Source of the DNA: Nocardia gamkensis NBRC 108242
GTDB taxonomy: Bacteria > Actinomycetota > Actinomycetes > Mycobacteriales > Mycobacteriaceae
Assembly: GCF_001612985.1 (NCBI RefSeq)
Contig: NZ_BDBM01000072.1
Span: 1-36,938 of the forward strand
DNA: 36,938 bases
Direction of reading: 5' to 3'
The position numbers were made by a program, and so were the translations under genes. The notes beneath the pieces are model-generated. The model worked only from the letters and a program-made list of their open reading frames with translations, did no database searches and was not told the origin of the DNA. Below, one piece after another: positions 16,390-24,127 of this stretch (position 1 is the first letter of the stretch; every line of letters begins with the position of its first letter).

Positions 16390-17172
16390 ATGAGCACGCT
16401 GCACAAGTTCAAGGCGTACTTCGGCATGGTTCCGCTCGAGGATTACGAAGACGACTACGTCGACGATCGCGCTCCCCGAGGCGTGGACGAGCGCGGTGCT
16501 CGCCGGCCCCGGCCCCGTGACTACTCCGACCGCGACGGCTACGTCGATCGCTACGGCGACGACCGCTACGGCGCGGGCCGTTTCGACGACGTCGACTACC
16601 CCGAGCCGGCCTACAAGTCGCCCTACAAGGCGGGTTACTCGGTGTCGCGGCGCGACGACTACGCCGACGAGCCCTACGGTGACGACCGCTACGACGCGCC
16701 CAGGCGTCCCACCCGGATCGATGCCGCACCGTCCGGCCGCTTCCGGGCGGGTGGGAGCGCGCCACCGCTGCGTGGCACCACCCGTGGCGCGCTCGCCGTC
16801 GATCCCGACGCCGAGGAGCGCAGGCTGGAGGAGCGCGTGCGTCCCGAGCCCGCCCCCGTGCGGCGCCCCGGGATCTTCGAGGACGGAGGCCCCTTGTCCA
16901 AGATCACCACGCTGCGCCCGCGCGACTACAGCGAGGCCCGGATCATCGGCGAGCGCTTCCGTGAGGGCAATCCGGTGATCATGGATCTGGTCGATCTGAG
17001 CAATGCCGACGCCAAGCGGCTGGTCGACTTCGCCGCGGGTCTGGCCTTCGCGCTGCGCGGGTCGTTCGACAAGGTGGCGACGAAAGTGTTCCTGCTCTCA
17101 CCGGCCGATGTCGACGTATCAGCGGAAGAACGCAGGCGCATCGCGGAAACCGGCTTCTACAACCAGAAATAA
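16390..17172 (+). CDS. sepF: Z-ring membrane anchor SepF
   Basis: Peripheral membrane protein that tethers and bundles FtsZ through the FtsZ C-terminal peptide; in actinobacteria it replaces FtsA/ZipA. It has 260 residues. An N-terminal amphipathic segment (STLHKFKAYFGMV) is the expected membrane anchor. Residues about 16-150 are a disordered linker rich in Asp, Arg and Tyr with repeated GDDRY units. The C-terminal SepF domain starts at RDYSEARIIGERFREGN and carries the conserved VDLSNADAKRLVDFAAG core. ATG 16390 follows a strong ribosome site. Confidence 0.96.
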   Translation: MSTLHKFKAYFGMVPLEDYEDDYVDDRAPRGVDERGARRPRPRDYSDRDGYVDRYGDDRYGAGRFDDVDYPEPAYKSPYKAGYSVSRRDDYADEPYGDDRYDAPRRPTRIDAAPSGRFRAGGSAPPLRGTTRGALAVDPDAEERRLEERVRPEPAPVRRPGIFEDGGPLSKITTLRPRDYSEARIIGERFREGNPVIMDLVDLSNADAKRLVDFAAGLAFALRGSFDKVATKVFLLSPADVDVSAEERRRIAETGFYNQK

Positions 17173-17261
17173 GGTCGTGATCTGGGGGGTGAAGCGGACC
17201 GGTCGCCCGTTGTGCGGCGCGGTCATTTTGCGCGAAGCGATTTTTACGGCAGAGTGAAGTC

Positions 17262-17564
17262 GTGGCCTTGTTCGCGGTGCTGTACTTCGTACTGTTCATC
17301 TTCTGGCTGTTGCTGATCAGCCGGGTGATCGTCGAGTTCATCCGTAGCTTTGCCCGAGACTGGCGTCCTACCGGTGTCGTGGTCGTCGTCCTCGAGGTGA
17401 TCTTCACGATCACCGACCCGCCGGTGAAACTGCTGAGGCGGTTGATACCCCCGGTGTCGCTGGGCGGAATTCGCCTGGATCTGTCGATTATGGTCCTGCT
17501 TTTCATCGTCTTCATCCTGATGTCGATCGTGGGCAGGCTCGGGCAACCGGTAGCTCCGGTGTGA
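17262..17564 (+). CDS. YggT family membrane protein
   Basis: Small integral membrane protein of 100 residues with two hydrophobic hairpins: residues about 2-25 (ALFAVLYFVLFIFWLLL) and about 70-92 (LDLSIMVLLFIVFILM), separated by the family motif around TDPPVKLLRRLIPP. The family's function is unsettled; it is regularly encoded between sepF and divIVA and is thought to affect envelope or division. GTG 17262 is the first start in frame and is close to AGAGTGAAG. The 89 nt between sepF and this gene hold no other clear signal. Confidence 0.9.
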   Translation: MALFAVLYFVLFIFWLLLISRVIVEFIRSFARDWRPTGVVVVVLEVIFTITDPPVKLLRRLIPPVSLGGIRLDLSIMVLLFIVFILMSIVGRLGQPVAPV

Positions 17565-17587
17565 CAGAATGGGCCGAGAAGACAGCT

Positions 17588-17605
17588 TGCTAGATCTGCT
17601 AGATC
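17588..17605 (+). repeat. Tandem 9-bp duplication before wag31
   Basis: TGCTAGATC occurs twice without a gap, 28 nt before the wag31 ATG. Each copy contains TGC-TAGAT, which resembles an extended -10 element. It may form the wag31 promoter or be a simple slippage duplication. Confidence 0.45.
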
Positions 17606-17633
17606 TCCAAAAGACGCGTGAAGGGATCCTTCC

Positions 17634-18491
17634 ATGCCGCTGACCCCAGCCGATGTGCACAACGTCGCGTTCAGCAAACCGCCGATCGGGAAGCGCGGCT
17701 ACAACGAGGATGAAGTCGACGCGTTCCTGGATCTCGTCGAGCAGGAGCTCTCGCGCCTGATCGAGGAGAACGCGGATCTGCGCCAGCGGGTCGCCGAACT
17801 GGACGCGGAACTGGCCGACGCGAAGAAGAACCGCGGCCCGGCCGTCGCGAACACGGTGAAAGCGCCGATTCCGCAGGCCCCGCCGCCCCCGCCGGAACCG
17901 ATCAAGCCCCCGGTTCCCGCCGCGCCGCCCGCTCCGATGCCCGCCGCGCCGGTGGCCAAGGACGCTCCGGGCGCGGACGCGAACCTGCAGGCCGCCAAGG
18001 TGCTCAGCCTCGCCCAGGAGATGGCGGATCGGCTGACCAGCGATGCCAAGGCCGAGGCGGAGAGCTTGCTGTCGAATGCCCGGGCGAATTCCGAGCGACT
18101 GGTCGGAGACGCCAGGACTCGGTCGGAGGCGATGATCGCCGACGCCCGCCAGAAGTCGGACGCGATGCTGTCGGACGCGCAGACCCGCTCGGACAACCAG
18201 CTGCGCCAGGCCAAGGAGAAGGCCGACGCGTTGCAGGCGGACGCGGAGCGCAAGCACACCGAGATCATGGCGACCATCACCCAGCAGCGCAGTGTGCTGG
18301 AGAGCCGGATCGAGCAGCTCAAGACCTTCGAGCGGGAGTACCGGGTGCGGTTGAAGTCGTACCTGGAGTCGCAGCTCGAGGAGCTGGAGAACCGTGGCTC
18401 GGCGGTTCCGGTCGACGGCGGCGAAGCGTTCGCGGACGCCAACACGGCGAACAACCTCGCGCCTGCGTCCTTCGCCAAGGGCGGCAAGTAG
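17634..18491 (+). CDS. wag31: Polar growth protein DivIVA/Wag31
   Basis: Coiled-coil scaffold that marks the cell poles and directs apical wall synthesis in this group. It has 285 residues. The N-terminal DivIVA lipid-binding domain reads TPADVHNVAFSKPP and GYNEDEVDAFLD, followed by a short coiled coil, a Pro/Ala-rich linker (about residues 80-115), and a long coiled coil with repeating D-A-x-x-x-S units (about 120-265). AAGGGAT lies 6-12 nt before ATG 17634. Loss of this protein is lethal in mycobacteria; that is family knowledge. Confidence 0.96.
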   Translation: MPLTPADVHNVAFSKPPIGKRGYNEDEVDAFLDLVEQELSRLIEENADLRQRVAELDAELADAKKNRGPAVANTVKAPIPQAPPPPPEPIKPPVPAAPPAPMPAAPVAKDAPGADANLQAAKVLSLAQEMADRLTSDAKAEAESLLSNARANSERLVGDARTRSEAMIADARQKSDAMLSDAQTRSDNQLRQAKEKADALQADAERKHTEIMATITQQRSVLESRIEQLKTFEREYRVRLKSYLESQLEELENRGSAVPVDGGEAFADANTANNLAPASFAKGGK

Positions 18492-18568
18492 CACGCCGCG
18501 CACGAGCACAGCAGTTCGCATACCGTTAGAGGAACTGTCGAGCCGCCCGGCATGCCTTGGGGGTCACC

Positions 18569-18769
18569 ATGCTCGTCTTGACACTCGTCCTTGCCGCGAT
18601 CGGCTTCGCCCTGCTCGTGGCCGCGCTCACCACCGGATCGGTGATCTGGGCGTGGGGTTGCATCGTGGTGTGCGTCATCGGTGCGATGCTCCTGCTGGTG
18701 AGCGCTTTGTCCATGCGGAGTCCGGATGGTGATTCCCCACCGCCTCCTGGTCGACATGCCAGACGCTGA
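18569..18769 (+). CDS. Small two-helix membrane protein
   Basis: A 66-residue protein made almost entirely of two hydrophobic helices (about 2-22 LVLTLVLAAIGFALLVAALT and 28-48 IWAWGCIVVCVIGAMLLLV) with a short Pro/Arg-rich tail. ATG 18569 is preferred over the in-frame TTG 18557 because GGGGG lies just upstream. A transmembrane protein of unknown function also follows wag31 in Mycobacterium (Rv2144c), so it is probably the positional counterpart. Function unknown. Confidence 0.7.
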   Translation: MLVLTLVLAAIGFALLVAALTTGSVIWAWGCIVVCVIGAMLLLVSALSMRSPDGDSPPPPGRHARR

Positions 18770-18801
18770 CCTGCTCTCCGATATGAGTTGACCGCTGCGG
18801 C

Positions 18802-18807
18802 TAGAAT
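18802..18807 (+). promoter_or_regulatory. -10 element of the ileS transcript
   Basis: TAGAAT is one base from the TATAAT consensus and sits just before the T-box leader; transcription would start near 18814. No good -35 lies at normal spacing; TTGACC at 18788 is too close. Confidence 0.5.
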
Positions 18808-18814
18808 CAAACAT

Positions 18815-19042
18815 GAATACGGCGTCGATCCGGCTATCACCGGGGAGCCTTCGGAAGAACGGTGGCGCGGCCCGCGGGCCGGGCGCTCAGTAGAACCGAA
18901 CGGGTGAGCCCGTCACAGCTCGCGAATGAGAGGTCCGGAGTTCGTCACGCCGGACAAGCGGGGTGGTACCGCGGTTTCGGCGCACCGGGCGCCGTCATCG
19001 TCCCCGTGCCCATGACACACGGCACGAGGAGACGTATCCGCC
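18815..19042 (+). promoter_or_regulatory. T-box riboswitch controlling ileS (ultrashort stem I, translational)
   Basis: Leader RNA that senses uncharged tRNA-Ile. Stem I is only CCGG/CCGG (18830-18833 with 18840-18843), and its loop CTATCA presents the specifier AUC (18836-18838), an isoleucine codon. The conserved GGGGAGCCTTCGGAAGAAC follows. Further stems pair 18900-18904 with 18909-18913, and GTCCGG (18933-18938) with CCGGAC (18950-18955). The T-box core GGGTGGTACCGCGG is at 18961-18974. Downstream, TCCCCGTGCC (19001-19010) pairs with GGCACGAGGA (19021-19030) with one mismatch, covering the ileS Shine-Dalgarno GAGGAG (19026-19031). There is no terminator U-run, so control is at translation: uncharged tRNA should free the ribosome site. 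Confidence 0.95.
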
Positions 19043-22000
19043 ATGGCGGACCACACTTCCAGCAACAGCGCGTACCCGCGCGTCGACCTCGGCGTCGGCA
19101 ACGGGGCGTCGTTCCCCGAGATGGAGCGCCGCGTGCTCGACGCGTGGGCGGCCGCCGACACCTTCCGCGCGAGCATTGAAAACCGTTCTGGCGCAGCCGA
19201 ATTCGTCTTCTACGACGGCCCGCCCTTTGCCAACGGTCTGCCGCATTACGGACATTTGCTCACCGGATACGTCAAAGACCTCGTCCCGCGTTTCCAGACC
19301 ATGCGTGGCAAGCGGGTCGATCGGCGATTCGGATGGGACTGCCACGGACTGCCCGCCGAAATCGAAGCCGAAAAGCAGCTCGGTATCACGGACAAATCAC
19401 AGATCGATGCGATGGGGCTCGCGGAATTCAACGCGGCCTGCAAAACGTCGGTACTGCGCTACACCGGGGAATGGCGCGACTACGTGACCCGGCAGGCCCG
19501 CTGGGTCGACTTCGACAACGACTACAAGACGTTGGACACCGACTTCATGGAGTCGGTGATGTGGGCGTTCAAGTCGCTGTACGACAAAGGTCTGATCTAT
19601 CAGGGTTTCCGGGTGCTGCCCTACAGCTGGTACGAGCAGACGCCGCTGTCCAATCAGGAAACCCGCCTCGACGACGCCTACAAAATGCGCCAGGACCCGG
19701 CGGTCACCGTCGACATGGCGTTGCGCGTGCCCGCGGACCATCCGCTGCGCGAACTCGACGGCGCCAACGCGCTGATCTGGACCACGACGCCGTGGACGCT
19801 GCCGTCCAACCTGGCGATCGCGGTGCACCCCGACGTCCGCTACGTGCACCTGCGCGGCGCCGACGGCAAACGCTATGTGCTCGCGGCCGAACGGGTTTCG
19901 CACTACGCGCGGGAGTTCGGCGAGAACCCGGAGGTGCTCGCCGAGTACGACGGCGCCGCGCTGGCCGAGCTTTCCTACGCGCCGCCGTTCGACTTCTTCG
20001 TGGGCCACCCCAACGCCCACCGGGTGCTCACCGCCGACTACGTGACCACCGACTCCGGCACCGGCATCGTGCATCTTGCGCCCGCCTTCGGTGAGGAGGA
20101 CATGGACGTCGCCACCGCGCACGGCATCGAGCTGGTGCAGCCGCTGGACGCGGGCGGCAAGTTCACCTCGATGGTCCCGCCGTACGAGGGCCTCATGGTG
20201 TTCGACGCCAACCCGGTGATCATCAAGGACCTCAAGGCCGCGGGAAAGCTGTTGCGGCACGAGACGATCGAGCACTCCTACCCGCACAGCTGGCGTTCCG
20301 GGCAGCCGCTGATCTACATGGCCGTGCCGTCCTGGTTCGTCGCGGTCACCAAATTCCGCGAACGGATGGTCGAGCTCAACAAGCAGATCACCTGGGTGCC
20401 CGAGCACATCCGCGACGGCCAGTTCGGCAAGTGGCTGGAAGGCGCGCGCGACTGGAACATCAGCCGCAACCGCTACTGGGGCAGCCCGATCCCGGTGTGG
20501 GTGTCCGACGATCCGGCCTACCCGCGCGTCGACGTGTACGGCTCGCTGGACGAGCTGGAGCGCGACTTCGGCGTGCGCCCGGCCGATCTGCACCGCCCGA
20601 TGATCGATGAGCTCACCCGGCCGAATCCCGACGACCCGACCGGGAAGTCGACCATGCGCCGGGTGCCGGAGGTGCTGGACTGCTGGTTCGAGTCCGGCTC
20701 GATGCCGTATGCCCAGGTGCACTACCCGTTCGAGAACAAGGAGTGGTTCGACAGCCACTTCCCTGGCGATTTCATCGTCGAGTACAACGGGCAGACCCGC
20801 GGCTGGTTCTACACGTTGCACGTGCTGTCGACGGCTCTGTTCGATTCCCCGGCGTTCAAGACCGTTGCCGCGCACGGCATCGTGCTCGGTGACGACGGCC
20901 TGAAGATGAGCAAGTCCAAGGGCAACTACCCGGACGTCAACGAGGTGTTCGACCGGGACGGCTCGGACGCGATGCGCTGGTTCCTGATGAGTTCGCCGAT
21001 CCTGCGCGGAGGCAACCTCATCGTCACCGAGCGCGGCATCCGCGAGGGCGTGAGTCACGCGCTGCGACCGCTGTGGAACGCGTGGACCTTCTTGCAGCTG
21101 TACGCCTCGAAGCCCGGGGTGTGGCGCACGGATTCGCCGCACGTGCTCGATCGCTACATCCTGGCGAAGCTCGCGCGAACCCGGGACGTCATCACCGAGG
21201 CGCTGGAGGCCTACGACATCGCGGGCGCCTGTGAGGAACTGCGCTCGTTCGCCGACGCGCTGACCAACTGGTACGTGCGGCGGTCGCGGTCGCGGTTCTG
21301 GAGCGAAGATCGCGACGCGGTGGACACCCTGCACACGGTGCTCGAGGTGGTCACCCGGCTGGCGGCGCCCTTGCTGCCGCTGATCACCGAGGTGATCTGG
21401 CGCGGACTGACCGGCGGCGACTCGGTGCACCTGGCCGACTGGCCGAAGGAGGGCGAACTGCCGGACGACCCGGAGCTGGTCGCCGCCATGGACGAGGTGC
21501 GGGTGGTGTGCTCGACGGTGCTGAGCCTGCGCAAAGCGCAGAACCTGCGGGTGCGGCTGCCGCTGGCCGAGGTCACCATCGCCGCGGCCGACGCCGAGCG
21601 GCTGGCGCCGTTCGCCGACATCGTCGCCGACGAGGTCAACGTCAAGAAGGTGGACCTGACCACCGACGTGGACGCGCACGGCCGCTTCGAGCTGGTGGTC
21701 AACGCCCGCGCCGCGGGTCCGCGGCTCGGCAAGGACGTGCAGACGGTGATCAAGGCGGTCAAGGCCGGGGAGTGGTCCGAGGACGCGGACGGCACGGTTC
21801 GCGCGGCCGGAATCGCCCTGCTGCCCGAGGAGTACACCCAGCGCCTTGTCGCGGCCGAACCCGAGTCGACCGCGGCGCTGCCCGGGAACGCGGGTCTGGT
21901 GGTGCTGAACTCGCTGGTCACCGAGGAACTGGAGGCCGAGGGCTGGGCGCGGGACCTGATCCGCGATCTCCAGGAGACCAGGAAGTCGGCCGGACTGGAC

Positions 22001-22177
22001 GTCTCCGACCGCATCACCGTGGTGCTGGAGGTCCCGGCGGAGCGGGCCGCGTGGGCCGAGACGCACCGTGACCTGATCGCGGGCGAGATCCTCGCCACCA
22101 CGCTGACCTTCGGTGCCGCGGGTCCGGAGGCCGCCGATCTGGTCGGCGGCGTGCGCGCGAAGCTCGCCAAGGCATAG
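19043..22177 (+). CDS. ileS: Isoleucyl-tRNA synthetase, long type-2-like form
   Basis: Class Ia aminoacyl-tRNA synthetase that charges tRNA-Ile. It has 1044 residues. The HIGH-type motif is HYGH (68-71, in PPFANGLPHYGHLLTG), followed by GWDCHGLPAE, an inserted CP1 editing domain (WTTTPWTLPSN, GTGIVHLAPAFGEED), the DWNISRNRYWGSP segment, and KMSKSKGN (Lys621). The length and HYGH form match the eukaryote-like type 2 enzymes, a class known for low sensitivity to mupirocin. ATG 19043 lies 11 nt after GAGGAG, which the T-box hairpin can bury. Confidence 0.98.
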   Translation: MADHTSSNSAYPRVDLGVGNGASFPEMERRVLDAWAAADTFRASIENRSGAAEFVFYDGPPFANGLPHYGHLLTGYVKDLVPRFQTMRGKRVDRRFGWDCHGLPAEIEAEKQLGITDKSQIDAMGLAEFNAACKTSVLRYTGEWRDYVTRQARWVDFDNDYKTLDTDFMESVMWAFKSLYDKGLIYQGFRVLPYSWYEQTPLSNQETRLDDAYKMRQDPAVTVDMALRVPADHPLRELDGANALIWTTTPWTLPSNLAIAVHPDVRYVHLRGADGKRYVLAAERVSHYAREFGENPEVLAEYDGAALAELSYAPPFDFFVGHPNAHRVLTADYVTTDSGTGIVHLAPAFGEEDMDVATAHGIELVQPLDAGGKFTSMVPPYEGLMVFDANPVIIKDLKAAGKLLRHETIEHSYPHSWRSGQPLIYMAVPSWFVAVTKFRERMVELNKQITWVPEHIRDGQFGKWLEGARDWNISRNRYWGSPIPVWVSDDPAYPRVDVYGSLDELERDFGVRPADLHRPMIDELTRPNPDDPTGKSTMRRVPEVLDCWFESGSMPYAQVHYPFENKEWFDSHFPGDFIVEYNGQTRGWFYTLHVLSTALFDSPAFKTVAAHGIVLGDDGLKMSKSKGNYPDVNEVFDRDGSDAMRWFLMSSPILRGGNLIVTERGIREGVSHALRPLWNAWTFLQLYASKPGVWRTDSPHVLDRYILAKLARTRDVITEALEAYDIAGACEELRSFADALTNWYVRRSRSRFWSEDRDAVDTLHTVLEVVTRLAAPLLPLITEVIWRGLTGGDSVHLADWPKEGELPDDPELVAAMDEVRVVCSTVLSLRKAQNLRVRLPLAEVTIAAADAERLAPFADIVADEVNVKKVDLTTDVDAHGRFELVVNARAAGPRLGKDVQTVIKAVKAGEWSEDADGTVRAAGIALLPEEYTQRLVAAEPESTAALPGNAGLVVLNSLVTEELEAEGWARDLIRDLQETRKSAGLDVSDRITVVLEVPAERAAWAETHRDLIAGEILATTLTFGAAGPEAADLVGGVRAKLAKA

Positions 22178-22195
22178 CGCGCGGAGTACCGAGCG

Positions 22196-22230
22196 AGCCG
22201 GGGCGGGACCCATCGGGTCCCGCCCCGGCT
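22196..22230 (+). terminator. Strong hairpin terminator after ileS
   Basis: AGCCGGGGCGGGACCC and its exact complement form a 16-bp perfect stem with a 3-nt ATC loop, 19 nt past the ileS stop. No U-run follows, as is usual for hairpin terminators in this group. Confidence 0.85.
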
Positions 22231-22295
22231 GCTGTGCGGAGCGGTTCTCGTGCCCGTCGTTCCGGGCCCGATCGCCGCGGATCAGTGGTGTCGAT

Positions 22296-22311
22296 AGTGA
22301 TATAGATCACA
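22296..22311. promoter_or_regulatory. Crp/GlxR-like operator upstream of the NlpC/P60 gene
   Basis: AGTGATATAGATCACA matches the actinobacterial cAMP-receptor consensus TGTGANNTANNTCACA at all conserved positions except the first, including the central TA. It lies 254 bp before the hydrolase GTG, in the only gap between ileS and that gene. A Crp-family regulator is the natural candidate, but binding is inferred. Confidence 0.55.
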
Positions 22312-22564
22312 TGCTGAGAATTTGCTGATTCCCGACAATTCGCCGATATCCCAGGCACAATCTGCGGTGTCGCTGCTGTTGACCGGCTCGTGTCCGGGGC
22401 GGCAGTTTCTCTATCTGGCTTGCCTTACTTGGAATTCGGCCGCGCCGGTAACACGCCCGGCGCGGGTGGCGGTGGCCCCACATCGGTGGCCGCTGCTGAT
22501 GCCATGTATTAGCCAGGCCGCCGATCGGCGGCCAGTCATCCGCGCCCATGGAAGGGGCGAGTAC
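22312..22564 (+). other. Long leader region of the NlpC/P60 gene
   Basis: The 334-bp ileS-hydrolase gap is unusually AT-rich in its middle. Besides the Crp-like site it holds a direct repeat TGCTGA (22313 and 22324), a GGTGGCC repeat near 22475-22495, and an 18-bp perfect palindrome GGCCGCCGATCGGCGGCC (22516-22533) 31 nt before the start. I looked for a c-di-AMP (ydaO) riboswitch, which often precedes such genes in actinobacteria, but could not see its conserved core. An in-frame extension of the hydrolase to 22322 exists but lacks a signal peptide at its start. Confidence 0.4.
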
Positions 22565-23116
22565 GTGCCGAGAAAATCGACGCACCGCATCGCACTCGGA
22601 TTTCTGCTCTCCACCATCACGATCCTCCTGCTCGCCGGACCCGTCTGGGCCGACACCGGCAGCGCCTCCGGCATCGGGCCGGGCAGCGCCTCCTCCGGTT
22701 CGGCCTCGGGCAGCGGTCCCGGCGGTGACTCCGGCAGCGCAAGCGGCTCGGGCTTCCTGCCGGTGCCCAGTGTGTTCGGCGTCGGCGCGCTGGCCGCGGC
22801 GACCACGCAGATCGGCAAGCCCTACGAATGGGGCGGGACCGGCCCATTCAGCTGGGACTGCTCGGGTCTCGTGCAGTGGGCGTACCGTCAGGTCGGCGTG
22901 AGCATTCCGCGGACCACCTGGCAGCAGGCGAAGGCGGGCGCGCCGGTGCCGCGGGGATCGCTCTCGCTCGGCGACGTGGTGGTGCTGAACCAGGATGGTT
23001 CGCACGTCGGCATCTACGCGGGTAACGGACTGGTACTCAACGCCTATGACTGGGGTGTGCCGGTGGGCTATACACCGCTGGACGAATTCGACATCTACGC
23101 CATCCGCCGCTTCTGA
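22565..23116 (+). CDS. Secreted NlpC/P60 peptidoglycan hydrolase
   Basis: Cell wall endopeptidase likely to cut peptide stems of peptidoglycan outside the cell. From GTG 22565 it has 183 residues: a Sec signal peptide (RKSTHRIALGFLLSTITILLLAGPVWA, 3-29, written here as the n- and h-regions KSTHRI and ALGFLLSTITILLLAGP), a Gly/Ser-rich linker (31-63), then the NlpC/P60 domain with catalytic Cys99 in SWDCSGLVQWAY and His147 in SHVGIYAGN; the third polar residue is less clear (Asn159 is a candidate). GAAGGGG 7 nt upstream fixes the start. The linker replaces the coiled coil seen in RipA-type hydrolases. It ends at a shared hairpin facing galU. Confidence 0.9.
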   Translation: MPRKSTHRIALGFLLSTITILLLAGPVWADTGSASGIGPGSASSGSASGSGPGGDSGSASGSGFLPVPSVFGVGALAAATTQIGKPYEWGGTGPFSWDCSGLVQWAYRQVGVSIPRTTWQQAKAGAPVPRGSLSLGDVVVLNQDGSHVGIYAGNGLVLNAYDWGVPVGYTPLDEFDIYAIRRF

Positions 23117-23166
23117 GCGCGCACCCGGCGAGAGCACGCGACGCCGATCGCGGTTGCTCCCGGGAT

Positions 23167-23204
23167 GACACGGCCCCGACCACCGGTGTGGTCGGGGCCG
23201 TGTC
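23167..23204. terminator. Bidirectional hairpin between the hydrolase gene and galU
   Basis: GACACGGCCCCGACCAC and its exact complement give a 17-bp perfect stem with a CGGT loop, midway between two convergent genes, so it should stop transcription from both sides. Confidence 0.88.
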
Positions 23205-23237
23205 GGCGAGCCGCTCGCCGTGGTCGATGCCAGGAGG

Positions 23238-24125
23238 TCAGCCGTCGAGGCCGTCGGCGAGGTCGCGCAGCGACGGTCCGTACTGCGGGTGCGCCAGCGC
23301 CGAGGCGAATTGCGCCACCAGGTAGTCGGCCGGGTTGCCGGTGTCGTACCACCGGCCGCGGATCACCTGGCCGAAGACCGGATTGTTCGCCGCGTGCACG
23401 TTGATCGCGTCGGTGAGGTACACCTCGCCGGTACGGTGCTCGTACCACGCTTCGGTCTGCCTGCGCAGTTCCTCGATGATGCCGGGGGTGACGACGTAGC
23501 CGCCGATCGCGGCGAACGACGACGGCGCGTCCTTCGGCTTCGGCTTCTCCCGCAGTCCGGTGATGCGCAGCAGGCCGTTGCCCTGGTCGTCGGCGACCAC
23601 CGGGACGCCGTAGCGCTGCGACTCGGCGGGATCCATCGGCATCAACGCCAGGACGGGTGCCCCGGTGGCCTCGTAGGCGTCGATGAGCTGCTGGGCGCGC
23701 GGCACCTCGGCGACGAACACGTCGTCCGGCCACAGCACCAGCATCGGCTCGTCGCCGAGATTGCGGGCGGCGTTGAGCACCGGGGTGCCGTTGCCGTACG
23801 GCCCGTGCTGGTCGAGGTAGGTGATGTGGCCGAGCCGGGACAGTTCGCCGACCTCCTCGACCGCGTCGGCGAAGGCGGTCTTGCCGTCCGCGCGCAGCTG
23901 GGCCACCAGCGCCGGGTTGGGGCGGAAGTGGTCCTGGATCAATGATTTCCCGCTGCTGACCACGATGGTGATGTCGGTGATGCCCGAAGCGACCAGCTCG
24001 CGGACGGTGTGCTCGATCACCGGCTTGTCGCCGACCGGCAGCATCTCCTTGGGGATGGCCTTGGTCAGCGGAAGCAGACGGGAGCCGATACCTGCGGCCG
24101 GGATGACGGCCTTGCGGATATTCAT
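23238..24125 (-). CDS. galU: UTP-glucose-1-phosphate uridylyltransferase GalU
   Basis: Cytoplasmic nucleotidyltransferase that makes UDP-glucose for polysaccharides, trehalose and glycolipids. It has 295 residues from ATG 24125; upstream GTG 24140 and ATG 24137 are alternatives, but the family begins MNIRKAVIPAAG. Nucleotide-binding motif AAGIGSRLLPLTKAIPKEML, substrate lysine region VGDKPVIEH, and late motifs IGGYVVTPGII and GRWYDTGNPADYL fit the bacterial GalU family. The start region carries an inverted repeat. A related thymidylyltransferase is possible but less likely. Confidence 0.9.
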   Translation of the reverse strand: MNIRKAVIPAAGIGSRLLPLTKAIPKEMLPVGDKPVIEHTVRELVASGITDITIVVSSGKSLIQDHFRPNPALVAQLRADGKTAFADAVEEVGELSRLGHITYLDQHGPYGNGTPVLNAARNLGDEPMLVLWPDDVFVAEVPRAQQLIDAYEATGAPVLALMPMDPAESQRYGVPVVADDQGNGLLRITGLREKPKPKDAPSSFAAIGGYVVTPGIIEELRRQTEAWYEHRTGEVYLTDAINVHAANNPVFGQVIRGRWYDTGNPADYLVAQFASALAHPQYGPSLRDLADGLDG

Positions 24126-24127
24126 GC

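Noticed and set aside
19397..22213. A 938-codon open frame antisense to ileS
   Set aside because: Long antisense frames are expected in GC-rich coding DNA; the product is Arg/His/Gly-rich with no motif, and the + strand frame is a complete IleS.
22322..22564. Longer start for the NlpC/P60 hydrolase
   Set aside because: It would place about 80 unrelated residues before a clear signal peptide; GTG 22565 has a good ribosome site.
22312..22564. c-di-AMP (ydaO) riboswitch upstream of the hydrolase
   Set aside because: This class often precedes such genes, but I could not find its conserved core sequences.
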